Source of the DNA: Embleya hyalina
GTDB lineage: Bacteria > Actinomycetota > Actinomycetes > Streptomycetales > Streptomycetaceae
Assembly (NCBI RefSeq): GCF_003967355.1
Contig: NZ_BIFH01000033.1
Location: 62,001-126,000, forward strand
Direction of reading: 5' to 3'
DNA length: 64,000 nucleotides
Both the position numbers and the translations under genes were made by a program. Shown here in pieces: positions 1 to 9,182 of this stretch (positions are counted from its first letter, which is position 1; every line of letters starts with the position of its first letter). The notes under the pieces were generated by a model that did not search any database, was not told the DNA's origin, and saw only the letters and a list, made by a program, of their open reading frames with translations.

Positions 1-855
1 GACGCGCTGATCTCGCTGTCCAGCACCCCCGAGGCGCAGGGGCGCGCGTTCGGTGTGCATCGTGCGCTCGACACCGTCGGGGCGTTCACCGGCCCGCTGG
101 TGGCGTTCACCATCCTCGCGGCGGTGGGTACCGCCTACGACGCGGTGTTCGTGGTGAGCTTCTGCGTCGGCCTGGTGGCGGTGGCGATGCTGGTGCTGTT
201 CGTGCGCGACCACCGGGATCCCCCGGAGCACCGGCCCGGATGGCGCGACGGGGCGCGGCTGTTGCGGGATCGGCCCTATCGCCGGTTGTGCGTGGTGGCG
301 GCGGTGCTGGGGCTGGTCACGGTCAGCGACGCGTTCGTGTATCTGCTGCTCCAGCACCGGCTGGAGATCCGCCCGCACTGGTTCCCGCTGTTGCCGCTGG
401 GTACCGCCGGGGTCTACCTGGTACTGGCGTTGCCGCTGGGGCGGCTGGCCGACCGGGTCGGGCGGCGCCGGGTGTTCCTGGCCGGGCACGGCGCGCTGCT
501 GGCGGCGTATCTGTTCCTGGGCGGTCCGCTCGGCGGGGTGCCGCTGCTGCTCACGGTGCTCGCCCTGCACGGGGTGTTCTACGCGGCCACCGACGGCGTG
601 TTGTCGGCCGCGGTGGGGGCGCGGTTGCCGGCGGCGGGTCGGGCGGGCGGGATGGCGGTGGTGCAGACCGGGCAGGCGGTGGGCCGGTTCGCCTCCTCGA
701 TGGTCTTCGGCGCGTTGTGGACCGCGTGGGGGCCGGAGACGGCGATCAGGGTGCTCGCGGTCGCCCTCGCGGTGGCCTTGTTCGGCTCCACCCTCGCCCT
801 GGCGGGTCGCCGGGTGCGGGCGACGCGACCCACGGAGGTCCCCGATGTCCGTTGA
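1..855 (+). CDS. MFS transporter, C-terminal part (5' end outside window)
   Basis: The open frame runs in from base 1 without a stop, so this is the C-terminal ~284 residues of a longer protein. It is rich in hydrophobic helices (at least six) with short charged loops. The loop after 'LALPLG' reads RLADRVGRRR, the G-x-x-x-D-(R/K)-x-G-R-(R/K) type motif conserved between helices of major facilitator transporters. Family knowledge says a secondary transporter or drug/metabolite exporter in the cytoplasmic membrane; the substrate cannot be read. The last 11 bases overlap the next gene, so the two are probably co-transcribed. The internal GTG at 55 is not a believable start because conserved sequence continues upstream of it. 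Confidence 0.8.
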   Translation, partial: DALISLSSTPEAQGRAFGVHRALDTVGAFTGPLVAFTILAAVGTAYDAVFVVSFCVGLVAVAMLVLFVRDHRDPPEHRPGWRDGARLLRDRPYRRLCVVAAVLGLVTVSDAFVYLLLQHRLEIRPHWFPLLPLGTAGVYLVLALPLGRLADRVGRRRVFLAGHGALLAAYLFLGGPLGGVPLLLTVLALHGVFYAATDGVLSAAVGARLPAAGRAGGMAVVQTGQAVGRFASSMVFGALWTAWGPETAIRVLAVALAVALFGSTLALAGRRVRATRPTEVPDVR

Positions 856-1912
856 CATCGACTCCGACGCCGACGCGCCGGTGAAGCCGGTGGTCACCCG
901 GCGGCGGGTACTGGTGTTCGCGCTGGTCCTGGTGCTGCTCGCGGGCATCGCGATCGGCTACACGGTGTACGCGGTGCGGCGCGAGGACGACCGGCTCTAC
1001 GGCGGTGACGGCACGGCGCCGGGCGGGCCGCCGCTGAGCCTGGTCGGCGCGCCGCGACTGCTGTTCCGCAGCACCGAGTCGGGTCCGGGGTACGGCCGGC
1101 TGGCCACCGTCGCGGCGGCCGATCCGGGTGGGCCGCGCACGGTGGGCGAGCGCTCCTGCGACCGGGTCTACGCGGCCGGCGGCACCGCCGTGTGCCTGGC
1201 CACCGAGGGCGGCCTGACCAGGACCCCCGTGGCGCTGGTCCTGGACGCGAATCTGCGTCAGGTGCGTCGGGTCGAGTTGGCCGGCACGCCCAACCGGGCC
1301 CGGGTGTCGGCGTCGGGGCGGATGGCCTCGTGGACGGTGTTCGTCTACGGCGACTCGTACGCGTCCATGACCTTCTCCACGCGGACCTCGATCCTGGACA
1401 CCCACACGGGCGAGTTGACCGCGAACCTGGAGGACTTCACCACCACCCGGGACGGCAAGGAACTCAAGTCGCCGGACCGCAACTTCTGGGGCGTCACCTT
1501 CACCGCCGACGACAACACCTTCTACGCCACCCTGTCGACCAACACCACCGGCCGCACCTACCTGGTCCGCGGGGACCTCTCGGCGCGCACCATGACGGTG
1601 CTGCGGGAGAACGTCGAGTGCCCGTCGTTGTCCCCCGACGGGACCCGACTGGTGTTCAAGAAGAAGGTCTCGCAGAGCACCCGCAACCCGTGGCGGCTGC
1701 ATGTGCTCGACCTCGCCACCATGCGCGAGACACCGCTCGCGGAGACGCACAGCGTGGACGACCAGGCGATCTGGATCGACGACCGCACGGTGGGGTACGC
1801 GCTGCCCACCGGCTCCGGCGCGGCCGGCGATGTGTGGTCGGTGCCGGCCGACGGCGGCGGTGCGCCGGCCCGGCTCGTGGTCGGCGGATTCTCCCCGGCG
1901 CCGCTGCGCTGA
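845..1912 (+). CDS. membrane-anchored TolB/WD40-like beta-propeller protein
   Basis: 355 residues. A short cytoplasmic N-terminus with a basic stretch (VTRRR) precedes one transmembrane helix at about residues 21-43, so the rest should lie outside the membrane. The outside part has repeated strands of the kind found in TolB-like propellers, for example 'CPSLSPDGTRLVFKKK' near residue 258 and 'WRLHVLDLATMRETPLAE'. The ATG overlaps the stop of the preceding transporter by 11 bases, suggesting translational coupling. No catalytic residues are recognisable; a binding or scaffold role is the most that can be inferred. The gene is followed by about 350 bases without a gene. Confidence 0.7.
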   Translation: MSVDIDSDADAPVKPVVTRRRVLVFALVLVLLAGIAIGYTVYAVRREDDRLYGGDGTAPGGPPLSLVGAPRLLFRSTESGPGYGRLATVAAADPGGPRTVGERSCDRVYAAGGTAVCLATEGGLTRTPVALVLDANLRQVRRVELAGTPNRARVSASGRMASWTVFVYGDSYASMTFSTRTSILDTHTGELTANLEDFTTTRDGKELKSPDRNFWGVTFTADDNTFYATLSTNTTGRTYLVRGDLSARTMTVLRENVECPSLSPDGTRLVFKKKVSQSTRNPWRLHVLDLATMRETPLAETHSVDDQAIWIDDRTVGYALPTGSGAAGDVWSVPADGGGAPARLVVGGFSPAPLR

Positions 1913-2265
1913 CCGCGCGCAAGGACGCACTTGTGCATCGGCCCGGCCTCGCGCAGGCTGCGGGTCTGCCACAGTTCCGTCACGAAATGCCGGTCGCGAC
2001 CCGGCGGTGTCACCCGTTCGGCAGCGTGTGACCTGGAACGAAGCCGCAGGACGGGTGCCCGATGGCCGGCGCCCCCTTCGGGGCGACGGCGGACCGGCTC
2101 GGCGAAGAGCCCCCACGCGGTTCGCGTACCCTGACTCATTGGTGCCATGCGCCGGGCTCATATGGAAGTGGCCCGTGTGGCGGTCGGGACGACCGCCGAA
2201 AGCACGTAGCCCCCGGCTTCGGGGCAGGGTGCCCATTCGACGTGCAGTAGGAATTGGGGATATCG
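1913..2265. other. gene-free gap before the DPA operon
   Basis: About 350 bases between the propeller protein and the PAP2 gene. A small hairpin with a 6-bp GC stem and a CTTC loop lies at 2070-2085 and could end transcription from upstream. Short open frames here have GC-driven codon use with no recognisable protein. I could not find a convincing -35/-10 pair, though the promoter for the following four-gene operon must lie here or upstream. Confidence 0.5.
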
Positions 2266-2829
2266 ATGGCCTTTGGTGGAGCGTTCGCCACCGGGCAGGT
2301 AGTCAAGACCGTCGGCGCGTCAGACGTCGCCCTGTACCGCGGGGTGCGCGGGCGCACCGGGCACCCGGTCGTCCAGCGCACGAGCAAGGCGCTGTCCTTC
2401 GCCGGGGAGCACGCGGGTGTCTGGCTCGCCGCGGGTCTGGTCGGCGCCGCGGTGGACCGCGACCGTCGGCCCGAGTGGCTGCGCGCCACCGCGACCGTCG
2501 CCGGGGCGCACGTGGCCAGCATGGTGATCAAGCGTGTCGTGCGCCGTCCCCGACCGGCGATAGCGGGTCTGGAGCCGACGGTGCGCACCGCGGGCCGACA
2601 CAGCTTCCCCTCCTCGCACTCGGTCTCCTCCGCTGCCGCGGCCGTGGCGTTCCACGGTCTGCTGCCCACGGCCGTCACCGGCACGGCAGCCGCCGCGACG
2701 TGTTTCTCGCGGCTCGTCGTGGGCGTCCACTATCCGTCCGACGTGGCCGCCGGCGCGACCATGGGTCTGGCCGCAGGTGGCTTGGGTCGAGCCTGGGCTC
2801 GCCGCGCAGAGCGTCCGAAGGGGATCTGA
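2266..2829 (+). CDS. PAP2-family phosphatase, likely decaprenyl-phosphoribose-5-phosphate phosphatase
   Basis: 187 residues from ATG 2266, which has GGGGA five bases upstream; the TTG at 2254 is less likely. The three PAP2 phosphatase signatures are present in order: KRVVRRPRP, then PSSHS, then SRLVVGVHYPSD with the catalytic His and Asp. Several hydrophobic helices place it in the membrane. It sits directly before a UbiA prenyltransferase and DprE1/DprE2, as the mycobacterial Rv3807c/Rv3806c pair does. By that analogy it removes the 5-phosphate from decaprenyl-phosphoryl-5-phosphoribose. The function is inferred from family and context; other lipid-phosphate substrates are possible. Confidence 0.82.
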   Translation: MAFGGAFATGQVVKTVGASDVALYRGVRGRTGHPVVQRTSKALSFAGEHAGVWLAAGLVGAAVDRDRRPEWLRATATVAGAHVASMVIKRVVRRPRPAIAGLEPTVRTAGRHSFPSSHSVSSAAAAVAFHGLLPTAVTGTAAAATCFSRLVVGVHYPSDVAAGATMGLAAGGLGRAWARRAERPKGI

Positions 2830-2833
2830 AGTC

Positions 2834-3838
2834 TTGAGTACATCCGAAGTCGAATCGTCGCTCGAGCCGGACGAGACCCTGGTCTCGGCCGGTCCGGCGG
2901 CCGGGGCGGCGACCGCCACGGTCACCGCCCCGGCCCCGGTCGAGGCGCCCGCGCCACCACGCGGCGGACTCGCCGGCGGCCTGCTGAAGCTGGCCCGACC
3001 CAAGCAGTGGGTCAAGAACGTGCTCGTGTTCGCCGCGCCGTTGGCGGCCGGACGACTGGACGAGGGCTACGTCCTGGGCCACAGCGCGATCATGTTCGTA
3101 CTGTTCTGCCTGGCCGCCTCGGCGATCTACTACATCAACGACGCGTTCGACGTCGAAGCCGACCGCGAGCACCCCACCAAGCGCAACCGCCCGATCGCCT
3201 CCGGCGTGGTGCCGGTCAAGCTCGCCTGGACGCTCGGCCCGATCCTGGGCGTCGCCGCGGTCGTGCTCGGGGTGCTGCTGTGCAACCCGGGGACCGCGCT
3301 GGTCCTGGGCCTGTACGTGGTGCTCAACGTCGCGTACTGCTTCTCCTTCAAGCACGTGGTCGTGCTCGACCTGGCCATGGTCGCCTCCGGCTTCCTGTTC
3401 CGGGCGATGGCCGGCGGCACCGCGTCCGAACTGCCGCTGTCACGCTGGTTCCTGCTCACCGCGGGCTTCGGGTCGCTGTTCATGGTCGCGGGCAAGCGCT
3501 ATTCGGAGATGGTCCTGATGGGCGAGGAGGCGGCCAAGACGCGCGCCTCGCTGGCCAACTACTCGATCACCTACCTGCGCTTCGTGTGGCAGATGGCGGT
3601 CTCGGTGACGCTGCTCACCTACTCGCTGTGGGCGTTCCAGATCCCCGAGGGCGATTCCACCCTGGCCTGGCACCAGTTGTCGCTGGTCCCGTTCGGCTTC
3701 GCCTTCCTGCGCTACGCGGTGTACGTGGACGCCGGAACCGCGGGGTCCCCCGAGGACGTTCTCCTCAAGGACAAGGTCCTCGTCGGCCTTGGCTTCGCCT
3801 GGCTTCTCACCTTTGTTCTGGGAGTGTTCCATGTCTGA
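2834..3838 (+). CDS. ubiA: UbiA-type decaprenyl-phosphate phosphoribosyltransferase
   Basis: 334 residues from TTG 2834, four bases after the previous stop with GAAGGGGA about ten bases upstream; in-frame codons further up would overlap the PAP2 gene. After an Ala/Pro-rich N-terminal tail come about eight membrane helices. The prenyltransferase motifs are clear: NDAFDVEADREHPTKRNRP (first Asp-rich motif) and a second acidic loop around VDAGTAGSPEDVLLKD. This matches the Rv3806c family, which joins PRPP to decaprenyl phosphate to start DPA synthesis. Its stop overlaps the dprE1 start by eight bases, so it is coupled to its pathway partner. Confidence 0.85.
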   Translation: MSTSEVESSLEPDETLVSAGPAAGAATATVTAPAPVEAPAPPRGGLAGGLLKLARPKQWVKNVLVFAAPLAAGRLDEGYVLGHSAIMFVLFCLAASAIYYINDAFDVEADREHPTKRNRPIASGVVPVKLAWTLGPILGVAAVVLGVLLCNPGTALVLGLYVVLNVAYCFSFKHVVVLDLAMVASGFLFRAMAGGTASELPLSRWFLLTAGFGSLFMVAGKRYSEMVLMGEEAAKTRASLANYSITYLRFVWQMAVSVTLLTYSLWAFQIPEGDSTLAWHQLSLVPFGFAFLRYAVYVDAGTAGSPEDVLLKDKVLVGLGFAWLLTFVLGVFHV

Positions 3839-5216
3839 CGGCCCGTCGGCCGACGTACGCCCCACCGCTCGGCGGGTCCGGCTGAACGGATGGGGACGCA
3901 CCGCCCCCACCTTCGCCGACGTCGTGCGGCCCACCACCCGCGAGCAGGTCGCGACCGCCCTCGGGCAGCGCACCTCGCGCGGGGTGATCGCCCGCGGCCT
4001 GGGTCGCTCCTACGGCGACCCCGCGCAGAACGGCGGCGGCACCGTCCTGGACATGACCGGCCTGGACCGGATCCTCGCGGTGGACCTGGAACGCGGTCTG
4101 GTCACCTGCGAGGCCGGGGTCAGCCTGGACCGGTTGATCGAACTGTTCGTCCCGTTCGGCTTCTTCGTCCCGGTCACCCCCGGCACCCGGCAGGTGACCG
4201 TGGGCGGCGCGATCGGCGCCGACGTGCACGGCAAGAACCACCACGCCGACGGCAGCTTCTGCAACCACGTGTCGTCCATCGACCTGCTCCTGGCCGACGG
4301 CACCGAGCGCACCGTCACCCCCGAGAGCGACCCGGAGCTGTTCTGGGCCACCGCCGGCGGCATGGGCCTGACCGGACTGGTGTTGTCCGCGACCATCCGC
4401 ATGACGCCCATCGAGACCTCGCTCGCGTCGGTGGACACCGACCGGACGCGCAACCTCGACGAGGCCATGGCGTTGATGGCCGAGACGGACGAGAAGTACA
4501 CGTACACCGTCGCCTGGCTCGACTGCCTGGCCAAGGGCGCCAACCTGGGCCGCTGCGTGCTCACCTGCGGCGAGTTCGCGGCGCTCGACGACCTGCCCGC
4601 CAAGAAGCGCCGGGACCCGCTGCGCTTTCGTACCGGCTCCCTGCTGACCGTGCCGGACCTGGTGCCGGGCCGGCTGCCGAACAAGCTCACCATGGGGCTG
4701 TTCAACGAGCTGTGGTACCGCAAGGCGCCCAAGCACAAGGTCGGTCAACTCCAGTCGATCACCGCGTTCTTCCACCCGCTCGACCTGGTCCAGGAGTGGA
4801 ACCGGGTCTACGGGCGGACCGGCTTCCTCCAGTACCAGTTCGTGGTGCCGTTCGGCCGCGAGGACGGGCTGGTCAAGGCGGTCGAGACGATCAGCCGGCA
4901 CGGCGCGCCCTCCTCGCTCACCGTGCTCAAGCGCTTCGGTCCGGGCAACGCGGGTTTCCTGTCCTTCCCCAAGCCGGGTTGGACGCTGACCCTCGACTTC
5001 CCGACCAACACCCCCGGCCTGGCCCGGCTGCTGCGCGAGCTCGACGAGATCGTGCTGACCAACGAGGGCCGGTTCTACCTCGCCAAGGACTCGCGGATGG
5101 ACCCGGCCGACCTGGCCCGGATGTACCCGCGCCTTGAGCGGTTCCGCGAGGTGCGCGCCAAGGTCGACCCGGACGGGGTCTTCGTCTCCGACCAGGCGCG
5201 CCGGCTCGGGCTCTGA
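3831..5216 (+). CDS. dprE1: decaprenylphosphoryl-ribose 2-oxidase DprE1
   Basis: 461 residues from ATG 3831 (GGGAG seven bases upstream); the frame stays open further upstream only inside the ubiA gene. It is an FAD-dependent oxidoreductase with an N-terminal FAD_binding_4 domain (RGLGRSYGDPAQNGGG and GGAIGADVHGKNHH) and a C-terminal aldonolactone-oxidase-type domain. With DprE2 it epimerises decaprenyl-phosphoryl ribose to the arabinose donor. The active-site lysine of the mycobacterial enzyme is kept in YLAKDSR (Lys419 here). The residue aligned with the benzothiazinone-reactive Cys387 of M. tuberculosis is a threonine (GWTLTLDFP, codon ACC at 4989-4991), also numbered 387 here. The substrate is inferred from the operon. 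Confidence 0.88.
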   Translation: MSDGPSADVRPTARRVRLNGWGRTAPTFADVVRPTTREQVATALGQRTSRGVIARGLGRSYGDPAQNGGGTVLDMTGLDRILAVDLERGLVTCEAGVSLDRLIELFVPFGFFVPVTPGTRQVTVGGAIGADVHGKNHHADGSFCNHVSSIDLLLADGTERTVTPESDPELFWATAGGMGLTGLVLSATIRMTPIETSLASVDTDRTRNLDEAMALMAETDEKYTYTVAWLDCLAKGANLGRCVLTCGEFAALDDLPAKKRRDPLRFRTGSLLTVPDLVPGRLPNKLTMGLFNELWYRKAPKHKVGQLQSITAFFHPLDLVQEWNRVYGRTGFLQYQFVVPFGREDGLVKAVETISRHGAPSSLTVLKRFGPGNAGFLSFPKPGWTLTLDFPTNTPGLARLLRELDEIVLTNEGRFYLAKDSRMDPADLARMYPRLERFREVRAKVDPDGVFVSDQARRLGL

Positions 5217-5277
5217 GCCGGCCCCTCCCCAGTCCTCTTCCGTCTGTTGTGAACCACGCCTTTGTGAAGGACGCACC

Positions 5278-6033
5278 GTGAAAGACGCCTTGGGCGCACC
5301 GCAGTCCCTGCTCGTTCTCGGCGGTACCTCCGAGATCGCGCTGACCACGGCCCGCGCGATGGTCGCCGAGCGCGTGCGGCGGGTCGTGCTCGCCGGACGC
5401 CCCTCCGCCGGGCTCGAGGCGGCCGCCGACGACCTGCGCGGTCGCGGCGCCACGGTCGAGGTGGTCGCGTTCGACGCGGCCGAGCCCGACGACCACGAGA
5501 AGACCATCGACGAGGTCTTCGCGGCGGGCGACATCGACGTCGTGCTGCTCGCCTTCGGTGTGCTCGGCGACCAGGACGCGGACGCGAAGGCCCCGGCCGC
5601 CGCCGCGCGCGTCGCGCAGGTCAACTATGTCGGCGGCGTCTCCGCCGGGCTCGCGGCGGCGAACGCGCTGTCCCGGCAGGGGCACGGGGCGCTCGCGGTG
5701 ATCTCGTCGGTGGCCGGCGAGCGGGCCCGCAAGTCGAACTTCATCTACGGCTCGACCAAGGCCGGCCTGGACGCGTTCGCGCAGGGCCTGGGCGACAAGC
5801 TGCACGGCACGGGCGTGCACGTGATGGTGGTCCGGCCCGGGTTCGTCCGGACCAAGATGACCGAGGGCCTGCCGGACGTGCCGCTGGCCACCACGCCGGA
5901 GGCCGTCGCGGAGGCGATCGTCAAGGGCCTGCGGCGCAAGTCGTCGGTGGTGTGGGTGCCCGGTCAGTTCCGCTTCGTGATGTCGGCGCTGCGGCACGTG
6001 CCGCGCCCGATCTTCCGCAAGCTCAACATCTGA
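5278..6033 (+). CDS. dprE2: decaprenylphosphoryl-2-keto-ribose reductase DprE2
   Basis: 251 residues from GTG 5278, preceded by GAAGGA at a normal distance. It is a short-chain dehydrogenase: the nucleotide-binding turn near the N-terminus reads LVLGGTSEIA, the form seen in DprE2 rather than the classical GxxxGxG, and the catalytic residues appear as SSVAGE and YGSTK. It reduces the 2-keto intermediate made by DprE1 to decaprenyl-phosphoryl arabinose with NAD(P)H. It lies 61 bases after dprE1 in the same direction and is followed by a strong hairpin, so it is probably the last gene of the PAP2-ubiA-dprE1-dprE2 operon. Confidence 0.86.
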   Translation: MKDALGAPQSLLVLGGTSEIALTTARAMVAERVRRVVLAGRPSAGLEAAADDLRGRGATVEVVAFDAAEPDDHEKTIDEVFAAGDIDVVLLAFGVLGDQDADAKAPAAAARVAQVNYVGGVSAGLAAANALSRQGHGALAVISSVAGERARKSNFIYGSTKAGLDAFAQGLGDKLHGTGVHVMVVRPGFVRTKMTEGLPDVPLATTPEAVAEAIVKGLRRKSSVVWVPGQFRFVMSALRHVPRPIFRKLNI

Positions 6034-6053
6034 CACCCCGTGCCACGCGAGGG

Positions 6054-6081
6054 CCCGCCCCGGTGATCCGGGGCGGGCTTT
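6054..6081 (+). terminator. terminator of the DPA operon
   Basis: A perfect 10-bp stem (6054-6063 with 6068-6077) with a TGAT loop is followed by CTTT. It lies 20 bases after the dprE2 stop and separates the operon from coaE. Confidence 0.8.
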
Positions 6082-6177
6082 CGCGTGTCCGGGGCCGGGG
6101 CCTTCCGGGGCGGGCGCCGCCCGGCCGCTACGGTGGCCCGGTCGTGGTTCACCCGGGTACGGACGAGGGGCGCGGGC

Positions 6178-6777
6178 ATGGGCAGCAGGGGAAACGTCGG
6201 CCTGACCGGTGGGATCGGGGCGGGCAAGAGCGAGGTGGCGCGGCTGCTCGCGGAGCTGGGCGCGGTGGTGATCGACTCGGACCGGATCGCGCGCGAGGTG
6301 GTGGCGCCCGGGACGCCCGGCCTGGCGGCGGTGGTCGCCGAATTCGGCGAGTCGGTGCTGCTGCCCGACGGCTCGCTCGATCGCCCGGGCCTGGGTCGGA
6401 TCGTCTTCGGCGCGCCCGAGCGGCTGGCCGCGCTGAACGCGATCGTGCATCCCCTGGTCGGGGCGCGCGCGGCGGAGCTGACGGCGGCCGCCGGGGACGA
6501 CGCGGTGCTGGTCAACGACGTGCCGTTGCTCGTGGAGAACGACCTGGCCGGGCGGTACGACCTGGTGGTGGTCGTGGACGCGGCTCCCGAGACGCAGCTG
6601 GACCGGCTGGTCCGGCTGCGGGGTATGCCGGAGGCCGACGCGCGGGCCCGGATGGCCGCGCAGGCGTCGCGGGAGCAGCGGCTGGCGGTCGCGGATGTGG
6701 TGATCGACAACGACGGGCCGTTGGCGGCGCTGGAGCCTCAGGTGCACGCGCTGTGGGAGCGGTTGACGGGCGCCTGA
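6178..6777 (+). CDS. coaE: dephospho-CoA kinase
   Basis: 199 residues from ATG 6178 with GAGGGG upstream. The N-terminus carries the P-loop [11 protein letters not shown] typical of CoaE, followed by the conserved [11 protein letters not shown] and, later, NDVPLLVEN. It catalyses the last step of coenzyme A synthesis, ATP-dependent 3'-phosphorylation of dephospho-CoA in the cytoplasm. The length is usual for a single-domain CoaE; the long C-terminal UPF0157 fusion seen in mycobacteria is absent. It is located just before uvrB, about 110 bases away. Confidence 0.9.
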   Translation: MGSRGNVGLTGGIGAGKSEVARLLAELGAVVIDSDRIAREVVAPGTPGLAAVVAEFGESVLLPDGSLDRPGLGRIVFGAPERLAALNAIVHPLVGARAAELTAAAGDDAVLVNDVPLLVENDLAGRYDLVVVVDAAPETQLDRLVRLRGMPEADARARMAAQASREQRLAVADVVIDNDGPLAALEPQVHALWERLTGA

Positions 6778-6888
6778 GGCGGTGGTCGTGCGTCGGCCCG
6801 GTTCGGTGGGGTGTACCCGCCCGCGGAGCGGCCCGGTCACGTTCCCGGGCATCCGTCGTTTGTCGGTGCGGGGTCGTAACGTGTATCC

Positions 6889-8964
6889 GTGCGACCCATT
6901 ACCGATCTCGAACGCAGAGTGGCGCCTTTCGAGGTCGTCAGTCCCTTTCAACCGTCCGGCGACCAGCCGCAGGCCATCGATCTGCTCGAGGAGCGGATCA
7001 AGGCCGGCGACCGCAACGTGGTGCTGCTCGGCGCCACCGGCACGGGGAAGTCGGCGACGACCGCGTGGATGATCGAGCGGCTGCAGCGACCGACGCTCGT
7101 CATGGCGCCCAACAAGACCCTCGCCGCGCAGCTCGCCAACGAATTCCGCGAACTGCTGCCCAACAACGCCGTCGAATACTTCGTCTCGTACTACGACTAC
7201 TACCAGCCCGAGGCGTACGTCCCGACCACCGACACCTACATCGAGAAGGACTCCTCGATCAACGAGGAGGTCGAGCGACTGCGGCACTCGACCACCAACT
7301 CGCTGCTGACCCGCCGTGACGTGGTCGTCGTCGCCTCGGTGTCCTGCATCTACGGCCTGGGCACCCCGCAGGAATACGTCGACCGCATGGTCCGGCTGCG
7401 GGTCGGCGAGGAGATCGAGCGGGACGAGCTGCTGCGCCGCTTCGTGGGCAACCAGTACACCCGCAACGACGTCGCGTTCACGCGCGGCACCTTCCGGGTG
7501 CGCGGCGACACGATCGAGATCTTCCCGGTCTACGAAGAGCTGGCCGTGCGGATCGAGATGTTCGGCGACGAGATCGAGTCGCTGATGACGCTGCACCCGC
7601 TCACCGGCGAGGTGGTCAGCGAGGACGAAGAACTCTACGTCTTCCCCGCCACCCACTACGTGGCCGGCCCCGAGCGCATGGAGCGCGCGGTCGTCGGGAT
7701 CGAGCGCGAGCTGGAGGAGTCGCTGGCCCTGCTGGAGAAGCAGGGCAAGGTGCTGGAGGCGCAGCGGCTGCGCATGCGCACCACCTACGACATCGAGATG
7801 CTCCGCCAGATCGGCACCTGCTCCGGCGTGGAGAACTACTCGCGGCACATGGACGGCCGCGAGGCCGGCAGCGCGCCGAACACGCTCCTCGACTACTTCC
7901 CCGAGGACTTCGTCCTCGTGCTGGACGAGTCGCACGTGACCGTGCCGCAGATCGGCGCGATGTACGAGGGCGACGCGTCGCGCAAGCGCACGCTCGTCGA
8001 GCACGGCTTCCGGCTGCCCTCCGCGATGGACAACCGCCCGCTGAAGTGGGAGGAGTTCCTGGAGCGGGTCGGCCAGACGGTGTACCTGTCGGCGACGCCC
8101 GGCAAGTACGAGCTGGCCAAGGCCGACGAGGTGGTCGAGCAGATCATCCGGCCGACCGGACTGGTCGACCCCGAGGTGGTGGTCAAGCCGACCGAGGGCC
8201 AGATCGACGACCTGCTGCACGAGATCAGGATCCGGGCCGAGAAGGACGAGCGGGTGCTGGTCACCACGCTCACCAAGAAGATGTCCGAGGACCTGACCGA
8301 CTACTTCCTGGAGCAGGGCGTGCGGGTGCGCTACCTGCACAGCGACATCGACACGCTGCGCCGGGTGGAGTTGCTGCGCGAACTGCGGTTGGGCGAGTTC
8401 GACGTGCTGGTCGGTATCAACCTGCTCCGCGAGGGTCTGGACCTGCCCGAGGTCTCGCTCGTGTCCATCCTGGACGCGGACAAGGAGGGCTTCCTGCGCT
8501 CGGGCACCTCGCTGATCCAGACCATCGGCCGCGCCGCCCGCAACGTGTCCGGCCAGGTGCACATGTACGCGGACCGGATCACCCCGTCGATGGAGAAGGC
8601 GATCGACGAGACGAATCGCCGGCGCGAGAAGCAGGTCGCGTACAACACCGAGCGCGGCATCGACCCGCAACCGCTGCGCAAGAAGATCGTGGACATCCTC
8701 GACTCGATCTCGCGCGAGGACGCGGACACCGCCGACCTGCTGTCCGGCGGGGGCCGGGGTCGGCAGAAGGCGCCGGCGCTCGGTCGCAAGGGCGGGGCGG
8801 GCGAGATGCCCGCGACCGACCTGGCCGACATGATCCGGGTGATGACGGACCAGATGCACGCCGCCGCGTCCGAACTGCAATTCGAGCTGGCCGCGCGGTT
8901 GCGCGACGAGGTCGGGGAGCTGAAGAAGGAGCTGCGCGGGATGAAGGCCGCGGGCATCGCGTAG
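6889..8964 (+). CDS. uvrB: UvrABC excision nuclease subunit B
   Basis: 691 residues from GTG 6889; there is no clear ribosome site, so the message could be nearly leaderless. Helicase motif I is GATGTGKS and the beta-hairpin region starts [10 protein letters not shown]. Motif VI is [11 protein letters not shown]-terminal UVR domain (about residues 655-690, [20 protein letters not shown]) binds UvrC. It is the damage-verifying DEAD-like subunit of nucleotide excision repair. uvrA and uvrC lie further along on the same strand within 14 kb but are separate transcription units. Confidence 0.96.
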   Translation: MRPITDLERRVAPFEVVSPFQPSGDQPQAIDLLEERIKAGDRNVVLLGATGTGKSATTAWMIERLQRPTLVMAPNKTLAAQLANEFRELLPNNAVEYFVSYYDYYQPEAYVPTTDTYIEKDSSINEEVERLRHSTTNSLLTRRDVVVVASVSCIYGLGTPQEYVDRMVRLRVGEEIERDELLRRFVGNQYTRNDVAFTRGTFRVRGDTIEIFPVYEELAVRIEMFGDEIESLMTLHPLTGEVVSEDEELYVFPATHYVAGPERMERAVVGIERELEESLALLEKQGKVLEAQRLRMRTTYDIEMLRQIGTCSGVENYSRHMDGREAGSAPNTLLDYFPEDFVLVLDESHVTVPQIGAMYEGDASRKRTLVEHGFRLPSAMDNRPLKWEEFLERVGQTVYLSATPGKYELAKADEVVEQIIRPTGLVDPEVVVKPTEGQIDDLLHEIRIRAEKDERVLVTTLTKKMSEDLTDYFLEQGVRVRYLHSDIDTLRRVELLRELRLGEFDVLVGINLLREGLDLPEVSLVSILDADKEGFLRSGTSLIQTIGRAARNVSGQVHMYADRITPSMEKAIDETNRRREKQVAYNTERGIDPQPLRKKIVDILDSISREDADTADLLSGGGRGRQKAPALGRKGGAGEMPATDLADMIRVMTDQMHAAASELQFELAARLRDEVGELKKELRGMKAAGIA

Positions 8965-9056
8965 CAGGATGGCGGGACGGTTCGCCGGATCCGAGGGAAC
9001 GGCCTGCCGAGTCCGTACGTCATGACCGGTAGGTTCGTGACCCTGAATGTGTCCGA

Positions 9057-9085
9057 GGGGGCTCGCCGGGACACCGGCGACCCCC
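9057..9085 (+). terminator. hairpin after uvrB
   Basis: GGGGG + TCGCCGG (with one bulged C) pairs with CCGGCGA + CCCCC around a GACA loop. No U-run follows. It lies in the 218-base space between uvrB and terD; a second GC-rich imperfect hairpin follows at roughly 9108-9141. It probably ends uvrB transcription. Confidence 0.5.
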
Positions 9086-9182
9086 GAGGACTACTCTGCG
9101 GCCAGTACGGGCCCGCCCGCCTCGTTCCGGGGCGGGGCCCACGAGCCGCGTGACCGAAAATCTGTGAGGGGAGACGTCGCCA

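Noticed and set aside
1931..2250. Short open frames in the gap before the PAP2 gene
   Set aside because: Lengths of 62-67 codons with no ribosome site and no similarity that I recognise.
3831..5216. Calling this gene an alditol oxidase or L-gulonolactone oxidase
   Set aside because: The same domain family is involved, but the HGKNHH motif, the YLAKDSR motif and the neighbours ubiA and dprE2 favour DprE1.
4927..8880. 1317-codon open frame on the minus strand across coaE and uvrB, and similar long antisense frames elsewhere
   Set aside because: It is antisense to well-conserved genes, has Arg/His/Gly-rich translation without domains, and is a normal result of high GC at third codon positions.
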